NCBI RefSeq assembly: GCF_008386635.1
Contig: NZ_VUOE01000001.1
Coordinates: 186,001-250,000, forward strand
Length of the DNA: 64,000 nt
Reading direction: 5' to 3'
Source: Maribacter flavus
GTDB lineage: Bacteria; Bacteroidota; Bacteroidia; Flavobacteriales; Flavobacteriaceae
This document shows, piece by piece, positions 51,794-60,663 of the stretch. The stretch's first letter is position 1, and each line of letters starts with the position of its first letter. Under the pieces are notes generated by a model that saw nothing but the letters and a program-made list of their open reading frames with translations, did no database searches and was not told the origin of the DNA. Both the position numbers and the translations under genes were made by a program.

Positions 51794-54377
51794 CGTTCTC
51801 TGGGTTGATTAAAAATTCTACCGTGTAAGCATAGGTCGCCTTATTGGAATCGTAGTTCGTCATTTTCTTGCTCTGTGGTACCAAGGGTATTTTGTAATCC
51901 GTATTGGGAAGAAAAAGCCATGCCCTTGGGGAGCGCATCAAACTGTCCAACAATACATGGTTGTCCCTAAGCAGCCAACCGGTATTCGCCTTCAATGGCT
52001 GGGCTTTGTTCGTCTCCAGTATCTCCTTGATGTTTACCAAATTTTGATAGACCGAATTTTCGATTCGTTCATATTCGCTATCGATGCTATAATCACCGGT
52101 AAATTCCAAAAGCTCCAATTGCTCATGTTCGGTGACCCAAGCCAAATGATAGGACTGTTTATTTTCCGGAAAGACATAGAACTTGCGCTCATGATAGCCC
52201 CCGTTACCGTCCGATATTTTAACGAATACCAGGTCGCCAGGCTTATTGTCCTTAAAACTTACTATCATCCCGAACATGGAATTTTGGACGGTATCATGCT
52301 GCACCGTACTTTTTAAAACACCGTTTACATGGATTTCTATGGTGTGTACGCCCGATCGTTTTATAAAATTGACGATGCCGTAACTATTGGGCGTTACCCG
52401 TACAGGATGCTCACTGAACATGGTGCCCACATCATCGCCAAAACCTTCAGGTTTGGTTCCCTTCACGAATAATAGATTGTTCAACTCATAAGTATTCACT
52501 ACCGCATCGTTACTATAGGCGCGTTGCTCCATAACAATATCCAGCTTGGCAGGTAGATGGTAGGCAAACGGCCTATTCACCCTACTTTGCAAGTCGGTAG
52601 GTATAAATTGGCCAATATTCTTCAGGGAATCCATGAGCGAATCCACAAACTCGCCCGGGTGAAAACTTGCCTTGCCGTTGAAAATGGGAAAATGCTCCGG
52701 GTATTCCCTATTTTGTAGCACGCCATTAAAATTATAGGTCGATGCCTTTAAAACGGCCCTAAGATAGGACCCGACGACCCGAGTCGCCAAGTTCACATAA
52801 ATCTGGTCCTTGGTAAAATTGATTTTGCCAGGCAACAGTTCCGTAAACGAATTTGCCTTGACCACATAGGTAACGGGCACGGTTACCGTACCCTCGGCGG
52901 ACGTCAGAACGATTTCACCCGTATAGGTACCAGGGGCAAAGTTGACGGAATCCGAAGGATCAACCGTACCCGAAAAGGTATTGCCCAAATCACCGTTGAC
53001 CGTCAACCATGCCGGAACCTCGTAGGTATATGGCAATGGGCTAACGATACGGATTGCCTGGGGAGCCGCTTCCTCCACCCCAATCGTCGCCTCAAAATTG
53101 AAGCTCGTGGGCGTTACCCGTATCTCGTTCGTAGGCGCTACCGATACCTTGACAGGCACGACAATACTTCCTCCGGAATAATTGATGGTAATCGCATGAT
53201 CATAGAAACCTTCCCCAGCATCCTCTACGGACCTGTTCAAGTATATCTGAAAGGTACGCGGTCCGCTGGTACGCTTGATGTTGAATTGCTTGGTACTTTC
53301 ATCCGTAAGATTGGCACCCGATATCGTGAAAATTTTGGAATACGTAATCGTATAAGAACCAAATACACTCACGAACAAATTCTGGGGCTGGGGCATGGCC
53401 TCGCCAATGGTATGGATATATTCCAACAAAACGGGATCCGTATATTCATCGTTCGCGCCGGTTACATTTACGGTAATAGGAAACTCGATGGTTTCCATAA
53501 CGCCACGGCTACCCGTCCTTGAGTCCAGCCCAGTAACCTCAAAGGTGATGGAGCTCGAATATTGACCGGCGTCCAACAAACTGAAATTGATGAACTCGAT
53601 GACGGTTGAAAGCTTCAAGGGATTTCCGTCCAATTCATACACCGTTCCACCGCCCAAGGTCGCAGAAAAGAAATCGGCCAAGAGACCATTTCCGGTTCCC
53701 CTATTACTGATCACTTCTACCTCATAATCCGAAAAGAAGCGATATTCTGAAGAAGCCGCATAATTCCGAATCCGAGTCTTTAAATCAACATCTGCCGGAA
53801 CCGCCGTGCCCTGTGTCCAATCAAGATTAATGGAAGCCACACCAAAGCCCCATCCCTGTTGATACAATACGCTTCCATTGTAGCCAGTAGCCCCACCTGG
53901 ATTGAATATTTGGTTCGGGTCCATTTGAAGCGGAGCTTCATCGCCCGTAAAAGTTCCTGCGGTACAATAATTCTTCAAACCTGCGGGAATCGTATTCCGC
54001 AATTGCAGCACCACATTGTTGAAAGCAGTAACCTGCAAGGCCGTAGCAGTACGCCATATTTCCAACAATACATCATTGGGCAGAGTTACCTGGATGCGGT
54101 CTTCATAGGCCACGGCCCGCTTCACATTAATAATATTGGCGATAGAACCCGCCAAGAAGGCATAGATAGCGCTATTGGATGTTATAAAAGTTATCTGACG
54201 GATAAACCGATAATCCGTAGCATACTGGAAGTAATCCGCAGCGCATCCGGAGAGGGCAAAATCAGCGTTTACCGTATTGACGGTAAACTGCACCTGAAGG
54301 GCCTCGACAATCTTGTTACAGGCCGTATTGGCCGTATTGTCTAAGAAAATAGTATTGTTAAATGCGTTGTAGGGCAT
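51771..54377 (-). CDS. Phage tail protein with BACON/Ig-like domains
   Basis: An 868-residue structural protein. The N-terminal third is beta-rich (VTLPNDVLLEIWRTATALQV, GWGFGVASINLDW). Residues about 310-415 and 420-515 form two or three Ig-like repeats; the second, with EIRVTPTSFNFEATIG, APAWLTV-type (seen as VPAWLTVNGDLGNTF) and FAPGTYTGEIVLTSAEGT, has the pattern of BACON domains, which occur in tail proteins of some Bacteroidetes phages. The C-terminal part (about 540-868) has KVYPR as its end. It is probably exposed on the tail and may bind host-surface glycans, which is inference. It lies between the tape measure and hub-like genes; the start codon shares a base with the tape measure stop. 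Confidence 0.62.
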   Translation of the reverse strand: MPYNAFNNTIFLDNTANTACNKIVEALQVQFTVNTVNADFALSGCAADYFQYATDYRFIRQITFITSNSAIYAFLAGSIANIINVKRAVAYEDRIQVTLPNDVLLEIWRTATALQVTAFNNVVLQLRNTIPAGLKNYCTAGTFTGDEAPLQMDPNQIFNPGGATGYNGSVLYQQGWGFGVASINLDWTQGTAVPADVDLKTRIRNYAASSEYRFFSDYEVEVISNRGTGNGLLADFFSATLGGGTVYELDGNPLKLSTVIEFINFSLLDAGQYSSSITFEVTGLDSRTGSRGVMETIEFPITVNVTGANDEYTDPVLLEYIHTIGEAMPQPQNLFVSVFGSYTITYSKIFTISGANLTDESTKQFNIKRTSGPRTFQIYLNRSVEDAGEGFYDHAITINYSGGSIVVPVKVSVAPTNEIRVTPTSFNFEATIGVEEAAPQAIRIVSPLPYTYEVPAWLTVNGDLGNTFSGTVDPSDSVNFAPGTYTGEIVLTSAEGTVTVPVTYVVKANSFTELLPGKINFTKDQIYVNLATRVVGSYLRAVLKASTYNFNGVLQNREYPEHFPIFNGKASFHPGEFVDSLMDSLKNIGQFIPTDLQSRVNRPFAYHLPAKLDIVMEQRAYSNDAVVNTYELNNLLFVKGTKPEGFGDDVGTMFSEHPVRVTPNSYGIVNFIKRSGVHTIEIHVNGVLKSTVQHDTVQNSMFGMIVSFKDNKPGDLVFVKISDGNGGYHERKFYVFPENKQSYHLAWVTEHEQLELLEFTGDYSIDSEYERIENSVYQNLVNIKEILETNKAQPLKANTGWLLRDNHVLLDSLMRSPRAWLFLPNTDYKIPLVPQSKKMTNYDSNKATYAYTVEFLINPENDAKVYPR

Positions 54378-57300
54378 TAGCGTCTGTTTTTAGCTCTTAA
54401 ATTTTCGTAATCCTGTATATCCTCCCGTAGATCTTTGGCCACCTGAAGGGATCGTTTTAGATAGGCTTGAACCCCCTCGCGATCCAGTTTCTCCAAAAGG
54501 GCATTCGTTCTTTGTAAGGTTGCCATCATCATCAGCCTTTCCTCAGTCGATGAACTATCTGAGAACTCCGGTGCCTTGGTCTGGGTTTGGTAGTACCCAC
54601 TCTCATAACCCTTTACCCTGGCAATCTCACGGTAGAGGCTGTTTTTAAATTCTGGATTGAACTGCTTAAAGGCCTTGCCGTCAATGATCATTTCCGGAAA
54701 GTCCTTACCGCCCTCCCCTGCCAAAAAGTATTTGGGTTTGTCCACCAACTGGGTCGATGGCCTGCCCCCATAGCTGGCATTGAAGACACGGCCATCCTGT
54801 TCCCTTTGAATGGGCATGTTGCCATAATAGCCCATTTCAAAACCTTTGGCAGGCAAAGGTGTTTTTCGAATGGCGTTAATCTGAAGTTGGCCCAATGTTC
54901 CCATAAGTACGGCCGCAATGGTACCACCGATCGGGCCCAGCTGGGCATATGCCTGCATGATAGCCACCGCAGTATTGATAAGTACGTTTGAAATACCCTG
55001 TACCTTGTCACTCTTGGACTGTTGGTATTCCAACTCCCATTTCTTTTGGGCCGTTTCCGCCTCAATAGACCTTACCGCTTCATCATGCTGGCGTTGGTTG
55101 ATCAAACCGTTATTCAGGTTGTCTTCAACCATCCTACGCTTACGGTCCTGTAGCTTTTCAAAGTTCTCAAACTCTGCCCTATTCTTGCGCATCGTAAACT
55201 CGGTGAACTTACCATAGGCATTACTTAAAGCTGCTACCACTACAAGTGCAGCGTTCATTTTTTGCTCTACGGTATCCAAGTTTTCAAAGGTCGCTTCCCA
55301 TTGATCAGGCGTAAAACCGAACAAATCGGCCGAACCAAAAGTACCTTCGGTTGCAGAAGGTTGGTCTTCATCCGGACTGGCACCCGTACCTAAGGCCGAT
55401 TTAGCAACACCTATTTCACTTAACTTGAGAATGAGTTCATCAGCAAGCGAATTGAAGGTGGCCAATTGTTCCGGAGAAAGTAATTCCAGATTGATACCTT
55501 CAAAATACCCGGAGTTTTGAATTTCATCCAACATACGGAGAAGCTCCTGCAAGTGCGCTTCCTCCCTTTCCAGTTCTTTCGCATTGAATTCCTCCTGAAG
55601 CTTCTCCTTGGCTTTTTCATTATTGCCCAAACTGGCAAGCTCCTGATTGTGCCATAAAAGGCGTTGGGCCTTTTCCTTTTCGTAACCTTCCCCATATTTG
55701 GTAAAGCGCTCCGTGAGGCCCTTCTCAATGATGGTACCAATCTTCAGTTGGTTGATTTCCTCCTGGATCTGAATCTGCTTGTTGATCTCCGCATTGATTT
55801 CCGTAGCATTCGCAATACCGGTCACCTTTTGACTTTGCAGGTCCTGAATCTTGCGTTCATGGGCCACTCGCTGAATCTCCAGTTCCTTTCGGTAACTGTC
55901 CGACAACAATTCCAAACGCGCATCTTCCGTTGCCCTGGTAAAATCCAACAGGGATTTTTGACGGGCCGCTGCACCGCCAGTGGCCCCACCCGTAGGAACT
56001 TTGAATCCACCACCTCCAGAACCTCCTGTAGATGTACCCGTAGTTGTGGGAGGAGGCGTAGGCGTTTCACTGGCAAACAACAAATCGATATCGGATTCCG
56101 AATAATTGAGCTCCTTCAATTGTTTCAACAGGTCCAGCCTACGTTTGTCCTGTTCCTCTATTTTTCTATTAAGGTTATATAACTCCGTTCTTTTACTGAC
56201 CGACAATTTGATAATTTCCTGAGTCTCCTTATCGTAGAACGCACCCGGATTATTCTGCTGAAACGCCCTTTGGGCACGTCTTGAGGAATCATCGGCAGCA
56301 TTTGCCTGGGAAGTTGCTTCTGGCAAAAGTCGCTCCAAGCGTTCCTTTTCCTCCTGAGCTCCTTTTAGTCGGGATGCCAAAGTAGCTGCCTCTTCATCAG
56401 CAGCCAAACGTTTCAATTTTATTTGATCCCTAACCGCCTGCGTATTCAATTTTAGGGCACCGGTTTCCTTATCAATAGCCACAACGGAATCCCCCAATGA
56501 ATTTTGAAGCTGTAGGGTGATGCCGTCCAACCGTAATTTCTCATCGGCCGTTGGAATTACACCATCCTTATACAAGGCTTCATATTCTTCCAAAAGCTCC
56601 GCACTGCTATTGGCCAAATTCCTATTGGCACGTGCATTTTCAAATATCGTTTTGCTTTCCTTTTCAAAGGCTTCATTAAGGTCATCAGCTACTCCCACCA
56701 AATCGGCCAAGCCCATTATTATACCTTTGATTCCGCTTACTATTGGCCCGTTTACAAAAATTCCCCTGAAGTATTTCTGGAGCTTGTCCAACGTGGCAGC
56801 GAAATTATTGTTTTTGATGTTGTACTCGTTGATCAAGCTTGTCCCCTCTTCCATGGAACGGTTACTAATCTCCATCAATTGACCAAAACGCTCCGTATTG
56901 TTAGATAGCGCTCCCAATACCTTATTGGCACCATCTGCAGAAACGCCTAAATACTGTAAGGTATTGGCGGTATCCGTGGCATTCATGCCCTGCAAGCCTT
57001 TGGCAAACTTGATAAGGAACTCCAATGGATTCTTATTGATAAGATCTTGGACCTCCTTATTTGTAATGCCCATGACTTCCGCAAACTTGGCCGATTCCTC
57101 GGCGGCTTGGGTCAAAAGAATCGAGTAGGCCCGACCGGCAATCTCTGCCTGAATGCCGTTTTCCTCAAAGGCGGCACCCAAGGCCAGGGCGTCACTTATT
57201 GAAGGCTTGAGCGCATCCGGAAGCGAACCGACACGGGTTGCGAAATTGGCGATGTTTATCTCAGTGGCCACACCTTGGGCGCCAAGGTCATTAATGGCGG

Positions 57301-58174
57301 AACCGATGGCATTGTAAGCCTGGTCCACGCTCTGGTCCTTGGTCTCCTTAAAAAGCAATTTTAATTTACCAAGTTTGCTAGCGGTTTCCTCAACACCCCC
57401 AGGAAAAGAATCCCCTAGAGCTACCACCGCTTTGTCCATAACAGCTACAAAGTCCGCAATCTCTTCTTTAGCAATACCGATACGACCTCCCTCCTCAGCA
57501 ATCTTCAATAAATCTATCCTATTGGTACGTGTCTGCAGCAACCCAAAGGATTTGGCCATATCCTCCACCTCCTTTTTGGTAAGTCCGGTGGTCTTCTGAA
57601 CATCAGCCACGGCATCCGAAAGTTTCCCATTAAAGTCAATCAGCTTTTGAACGGAGAAAATTACACCTGTAACCGTGGCAATTACGGATGCACCTAGTGC
57701 TGCATATTTGTTAAAGCCATCGGCCAAAGAACTCAAACCAAACTTGGAAGTCCTCCCTTGGGTTCTTAATATACCCAGCTGAGCATTGACGGCCTTTAGG
57801 TCGTTTTGAAATCGTTTATACTCCGCAGATCCCGGAACCATATTGTTGAATTGAAGGCGCAGTTCAGATGCGCGCTTTTTCAATTGATTCATGGTAAGCC
57901 CTGTAATCCCTATCTGCTTTTGAAGCTCAGACATACGGACCTTATTCAGTTTAAGGACCGTATTGTTTTCCTTGATTTCTTGGGTGATGCGTTTGTACTC
58001 CTCACTTTCCTTTTTTCCTTGGGCAAATAGGCGCACCTTTTCCTGGCGCAGTTCCTTATTACGTTGGGTAAGATCCCGTGTGGATTTCTCCAGGTCGTAG
58101 AGCTCCTTCTGTGCGCGGTCACCATTGACAATAATGGAAAAGCGCATTTCCTCATCTACGATTCTTTTGGCCAT
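54377..58174 (-). CDS. Phage tail tape measure protein
   Basis: A 1265-residue protein that sets tail length and lines the tail tube before DNA ejection. The N-terminal 130 residues are coiled coil (KELYDLEKSTRDLTQRNKEL). The tape-measure core (about 140-470) has KSFGLLQTRTNRIDLLKIAEEGGRIG, of which LLKIAEEGGRIG and AALGASVIATVTGVIF are typical, and VQDLINKNPLEFLIKFAKGL. A central Ser/Thr/Gly-rich linker (PTPPPTTTGTSTGGSGGGG) precedes a long coiled coil (720-900), and hydrophobic helices near 1090-1130 (AVAIMQAYAQLGPIGGTIA) suit membrane insertion. The length predicts a tail of roughly 190 nm by the usual 1.5 A per residue rule, so a long non-contractile or contractile tail. Confidence 0.9.
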   Translation of the reverse strand: MAKRIVDEEMRFSIIVNGDRAQKELYDLEKSTRDLTQRNKELRQEKVRLFAQGKKESEEYKRITQEIKENNTVLKLNKVRMSELQKQIGITGLTMNQLKKRASELRLQFNNMVPGSAEYKRFQNDLKAVNAQLGILRTQGRTSKFGLSSLADGFNKYAALGASVIATVTGVIFSVQKLIDFNGKLSDAVADVQKTTGLTKKEVEDMAKSFGLLQTRTNRIDLLKIAEEGGRIGIAKEEIADFVAVMDKAVVALGDSFPGGVEETASKLGKLKLLFKETKDQSVDQAYNAIGSAINDLGAQGVATEINIANFATRVGSLPDALKPSISDALALGAAFEENGIQAEIAGRAYSILLTQAAEESAKFAEVMGITNKEVQDLINKNPLEFLIKFAKGLQGMNATDTANTLQYLGVSADGANKVLGALSNNTERFGQLMEISNRSMEEGTSLINEYNIKNNNFAATLDKLQKYFRGIFVNGPIVSGIKGIIMGLADLVGVADDLNEAFEKESKTIFENARANRNLANSSAELLEEYEALYKDGVIPTADEKLRLDGITLQLQNSLGDSVVAIDKETGALKLNTQAVRDQIKLKRLAADEEAATLASRLKGAQEEKERLERLLPEATSQANAADDSSRRAQRAFQQNNPGAFYDKETQEIIKLSVSKRTELYNLNRKIEEQDKRRLDLLKQLKELNYSESDIDLLFASETPTPPPTTTGTSTGGSGGGGFKVPTGGATGGAAARQKSLLDFTRATEDARLELLSDSYRKELEIQRVAHERKIQDLQSQKVTGIANATEINAEINKQIQIQEEINQLKIGTIIEKGLTERFTKYGEGYEKEKAQRLLWHNQELASLGNNEKAKEKLQEEFNAKELEREEAHLQELLRMLDEIQNSGYFEGINLELLSPEQLATFNSLADELILKLSEIGVAKSALGTGASPDEDQPSATEGTFGSADLFGFTPDQWEATFENLDTVEQKMNAALVVVAALSNAYGKFTEFTMRKNRAEFENFEKLQDRKRRMVEDNLNNGLINQRQHDEAVRSIEAETAQKKWELEYQQSKSDKVQGISNVLINTAVAIMQAYAQLGPIGGTIAAVLMGTLGQLQINAIRKTPLPAKGFEMGYYGNMPIQREQDGRVFNASYGGRPSTQLVDKPKYFLAGEGGKDFPEMIIDGKAFKQFNPEFKNSLYREIARVKGYESGYYQTQTKAPEFSDSSSTEERLMMMATLQRTNALLEKLDREGVQAYLKRSLQVAKDLREDIQDYENLRAKNRR

Positions 58175-58235
58175 GGACTTGAAGTTTGCCCAATATTAGC
58201 CAAATGCAATTGCTAGGGATGTAACATGAAAGAAT

Positions 58236-58395
58236 CTAAGCTACTTCAAAAAAATCCGAGAATTCGTGGGTAGCATATACGTCGTCATCCTCCAAAGTGA
58301 GAATATTTCCCGACCTTTTCCATAACGAACCCCGATCAACGGCAACGCCTTCTTTACTAACAATATCGATAGTATTTCTAAACCAAACCTTCATA
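58236..58395 (-). pseudogene. Possible small phage gene broken by a one-base shift
   Basis: The minus strand has ATG at 58395, then MKVWF and a TAG within a TTTT run. One base out of that run joins the start to an open frame of about 47 codons containing KEGVAVDRGSLWKRSG and TLEDDDVYATHEFSDFFE, ending TAG at 58236. Either the gene is disrupted, the run is a programmed slip site, or the sequence has an error. The product would be an acidic protein of about 52 residues. A weak call. Confidence 0.35.
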
Positions 58396-58407
58396 AGGTA
58401 CAACGGC

Positions 58408-58528
58408 GGAAGGCGCTGTCAGGTTACACAAGCATTAAATGCGAAGTTATAGACCCCCGGCCCTTACGGGTTACGGACGCCTTCCGGAAAACTCAGTTTA
58501 AAAAATTGCTTGTGTAATTCGACAGTGC
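58408..58528. repeat. Structured inverted-repeat element (121 bp)
   Basis: GCGCTGTCAGGTTACACAAGCA (58414-58435) is matched in reverse by the right arm 58507-58528, with an exact 11-bp core TTACACAAGCA / TGCTTGTGTAA and further GC..GACAG matches. A second pair, CGGAAGGCG (58408-58416) and CGCCTTCCG (58486-58494), crosses the first. The centre has CCCTTACGGG. Its shape resembles palindromic interspersed repeats of Flavobacteriaceae; only one copy lies in the window. Confidence 0.6.
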
Positions 58529-58562
58529 GAATATAGGAAAGATTTAATTTTAATCCTTAATT

Positions 58563-59117
58563 CTACCAATCATCGTTCAGGATTTCCTTTTTCTTCTTTT
58601 GTGCATATATACCGATATCAACGAAAAGTGCTTGTGCATGCTCATCTATAGCTCCCTGAAGATGCGTCCAGACCTCATTATGATATTTTTTGGACATTCC
58701 CTTAGTAGCGTAAACTTCAGCGTTCGTTACCAAACCTAAACCACACGGGGTAGTATGAATAAAATCGCTCAAAACAACCCTAAATCGATTGTCCTTAAAA
58801 TCTAATCGCATTTTATATTTCACACTTCCATCATAACATTGATACATGAGTCCTTTTGGATAATCATAGTTAAAACTAGTATTGGCAACTATAACTCCTG
58901 TTTCCTTTTCATCAATGTTCAAACGGTCATCATTTATTTTATAAGTATCAACTAGCCACTCCTTTAATACTCCATAAATTACATTCTTGGAAACACTATC
59001 CATTGGGATAACCTGAGATATTTCCAAAGGTTCCTGAGCCTGAGCAAATTTTACAACTAGCGTCATAAAAATAATCAGGCACCAAAAAATGATACCATGC
59101 CTATCATTGTCTTTCAT
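58563..59117 (-). CDS. DUF4468-like exported protein in the prophage
   Basis: A 184-residue protein with a signal peptide: basic MKDNDRHG, then hydrophobic IIFWCLIIFMTLVVKF, cut near AQAQ (about residue 28). The mature part has VIYGVLKEWLVDTYKIND, LNIDEKETGVIVANTSFNYDYP and YDGSVKYKMRLDFKDNRFRVVLSDFIH, with the beta-alpha layout of DUF4468 (TBP-like fold). Two cysteines lie in the middle (YQCYDG and TPCGLG). Finding a periplasmic protein among late phage genes is unusual; it may be a lysogeny-expressed cargo gene. It is separated by 2 bp from the 121-aa gene. Confidence 0.65.
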   Translation of the reverse strand: MKDNDRHGIIFWCLIIFMTLVVKFAQAQEPLEISQVIPMDSVSKNVIYGVLKEWLVDTYKINDDRLNIDEKETGVIVANTSFNYDYPKGLMYQCYDGSVKYKMRLDFKDNRFRVVLSDFIHTTPCGLGLVTNAEVYATKGMSKKYHNEVWTHLQGAIDEHAQALFVDIGIYAQKKKKEILNDDW

Positions 59118-59119
59118 AT

Positions 59120-59485
59120 TTAATCCCTTTGCGTAAATCTAAATAATATTTCCCGTTGGTCATAACCGGCAATCCCAGAAAGCAACAACGCTAACTTATT
59201 GGTCAGCTGTAAAATTTCAACTCTTTTCTGATGATCATCCGCTTCCGGACTTTCCATAAAGGCATTGACCAAGTGCTGCAGGTTTTGCAAATGGTTTTCC
59301 ATTTTGTCCATGCTCAAGAGGTCCACAGCCCATTTGGCAAGTTCGTTCTTAAATTTATTGGGATTTTTAAAGGTTTCCTCAACCCCTTCAACCAATCTGG
59401 CAAAATCCGCATCATCCAATTTTCCATCCCGGTGCAGTTCCTCTGCCACCTCCAATACCAATGCCAATTTATGTAGTCCCTTCAT
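59120..59485 (-). CDS. Phage helical protein of unknown function (121 aa)
   Basis: A 121-residue helical, soluble protein: MKGLHKLALVLEVAEELHRDGKLDDADFARLVEGVEETF, of which LDDADFARLVEGVE is acidic, then WAVDLLSMDKMENHLQNLQHLVNAF and a C-terminus LLSGIAGYDQREILFRFTQRD. It overlaps the membrane protein gene upstream by 17 bp and the DUF4468 gene follows at 2 bp, so it is translated with them. The position is between possible lysis genes and the tail module. I do not recognise a family. Confidence 0.6.
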   Translation of the reverse strand: MKGLHKLALVLEVAEELHRDGKLDDADFARLVEGVEETFKNPNKFKNELAKWAVDLLSMDKMENHLQNLQHLVNAFMESPEADDHQKRVEILQLTNKLALLLSGIAGYDQREILFRFTQRD

Positions 59486-59984
59486 TCCTTAATATTTTAG
59501 ATTTTGCCACTTCTATTTTATCCTGAACACGTTTGATCAATAACCAACGCAGCAAGAAAATTGCGGAGGCCACCAAAACCGTGGTTCCGACTACATATAC
59601 TTGCAGATACGAGTCATCAACCATTTGATAGTCCAAGAATATCCAATACAGCTGTAGCATATAACAGTAAATAGGCACTATATACATGATGGTCCGTGGC
59701 CTAAGTATAGACCCGAAAATTATAAGTACCGGCGATATGGTCTGGGATAAAAACCATACATAGGTCTGCCAATCCATTCCCACTTTTTCCCAACGTTCAG
59801 GCACATTCAATGACATATTTATAAATGCCATAGCCTTATCCGAATAGAGTACAAACCCGGATAAGGCTATTAGGGCATTTCCAATTAGGGAAGCCAGAAA
59901 CGAATGCTTAACCGTTCCCGCCCCCAGAACCAGGTCTTTTAATCTTGGAGCCGTCCACGGACTGGATTTGGTTGAGTTCCTCAT
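59469..59984 (-). CDS. Phage four-helix membrane protein (holin candidate)
   Basis: A 171-residue membrane protein with about four helices: FLASLIGNALIALSGFVLY (about 30-48), FLSQTISPVLIIFGSIL (76-92), IMYIVPIYCYMLQLYWIFL (98-116) and VYVVGTTVLVASAIFLLRW (128-147). The C-terminus is basic and helical (KRVQDKIEVAKSKIL), as in many holins. Its first 25 codons overlap the small lipoprotein gene in another frame, a layout reminiscent of phage lysis cassettes. No endolysin gene is seen next to it in the window. A holin role is inferred from topology and position only. Confidence 0.55.
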   Translation of the reverse strand: MRNSTKSSPWTAPRLKDLVLGAGTVKHSFLASLIGNALIALSGFVLYSDKAMAFINMSLNVPERWEKVGMDWQTYVWFLSQTISPVLIIFGSILRPRTIMYIVPIYCYMLQLYWIFLDYQMVDDSYLQVYVVGTTVLVASAIFLLRWLLIKRVQDKIEVAKSKILRNEGTT

Positions 59985-60060
59985 AATCTTTGTTCGAATC
60001 TTCTTCTGTACACGCGGATAACACTGCCAATAGTCCTAAAGCAAATACCACTTTTTTCAT
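59908..60060 (-). CDS. Small phage lipoprotein (50 aa)
   Basis: A 50-residue frame with ATG at 60060. MKKVVFALGLLAVLSAC is a clear lipoprotein signal with lipobox LSAC (Cys17). The mature 34 residues are polar: TEEDSNKDYEELNQIQS, then VDGSKIKRPGSGGGNG. The acidic and glycine-rich tail is typical of small Bacteroidetes lipoproteins. Its 3' half overlaps the membrane-protein gene by 77 bp. A short gene of this kind next to a holin-like gene could be a spanin-like or lysis-control protein; this is inference. Confidence 0.7.
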   Translation of the reverse strand: MKKVVFALGLLAVLSACTEEDSNKDYEELNQIQSVDGSKIKRPGSGGGNG

Positions 60061-60280
60061 TTGGATAAATTTTAAGGTTTACATCTCTTAAAATAACCCA
60101 AACGAAGTCATGCGTGAGCCGGGGGAGCTTTCACTTATTAAAAAGTTATTCAAGCAAAGATATCCGCGGGGGTGAAAAAAGCAAGAAGGAAAACCTTATA
60201 AAAATGGAGGACATTTTGATATTCGGATAAAATATTCAAAACTTTCGATGAAGTAATTCCTTTTTGTAGGAATTTTAACA
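60061..60280. promoter_or_regulatory. Spacer between phage genes, possible internal promoter region
   Basis: The 220 bp between the 125-aa gene and the lipoprotein contain no open frame of note. This is the largest gap in the right-hand part of the prophage, so a late or lysogenic promoter for the lipoprotein-holin-DUF4468 group may lie here. No clear TAnnTTTG box was found. Confidence 0.3.
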
Positions 60281-60658
60281 CTAATCCAAGCCCCGCATGA
60301 TTTCCCTGGTCTCCTCAGTGAAACCAAAACGCAACCTGCGAACGATATTATTCGCATGGCCGTACAAGATTCGGTTATGAATGGGATAGTTTTTCTTTTT
60401 GATAATACCGTCTGGGGTACGGCGGCGCTTCATATCAATGAAACGATGCTTCATGAGGTGATCAAAGGCCAAAACGGTGTCCGTTACGTCAATCTTACGT
60501 TGGGCAAAGAGCTCACGGCTCTTAAAACCGGACCGCGACATCCTTTTGGTCTGTTCCTTACGAATGTCCTCGCCCTCTTCCTGAAGCACTGTGCGTATGA
60601 ACCTACGCTCCAATATTAGATTGTCCCGGCTATTGTTCCGTTTCTCCAGCAAGGCCAT
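60281..60658 (-). CDS. Phage basic protein of unknown function (125 aa)
   Basis: A 125-residue very basic protein, with RRFIRTVLQEEGEDIRKEQTKRMSRSGF-type helical start, then KIDVTDTVLAFDHLMKHRFIDMKRRRTPDG and the end NNIVRRLRFGFTEETREIMRGLD. The composition (many Arg and Lys) suits a DNA- or structural-complex-binding minor virion protein, such as a neck or tail-completion protein. It is followed by a 220-bp gap and preceded by the 52-aa gene. No family is recognised. Confidence 0.6.
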   Translation of the reverse strand: MALLEKRNNSRDNLILERRFIRTVLQEEGEDIRKEQTKRMSRSGFKSRELFAQRKIDVTDTVLAFDHLMKHRFIDMKRRRTPDGIIKKKNYPIHNRILYGHANNIVRRLRFGFTEETREIMRGLD

Positions 60659-60663
60659 GATTA

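Larger units (their letters stand above)
58175..58562. other. Gap in the tail operon with a broken frame and a structured repeat
   Basis: No intact gene is seen. On the minus strand, 58236-58395 contains a probable broken small gene. 58408-58528 is a 121-bp structured repeat. Between the repeat and the DUF4468 stop (58529-58562) nothing is seen. Confidence 0.6.

Noticed and set aside
55664..56182. Plus-strand frame of 172 codons inside the tape measure gene
   Set aside because: It is opposite the coiled-coil coding region and is a codon-bias artefact.
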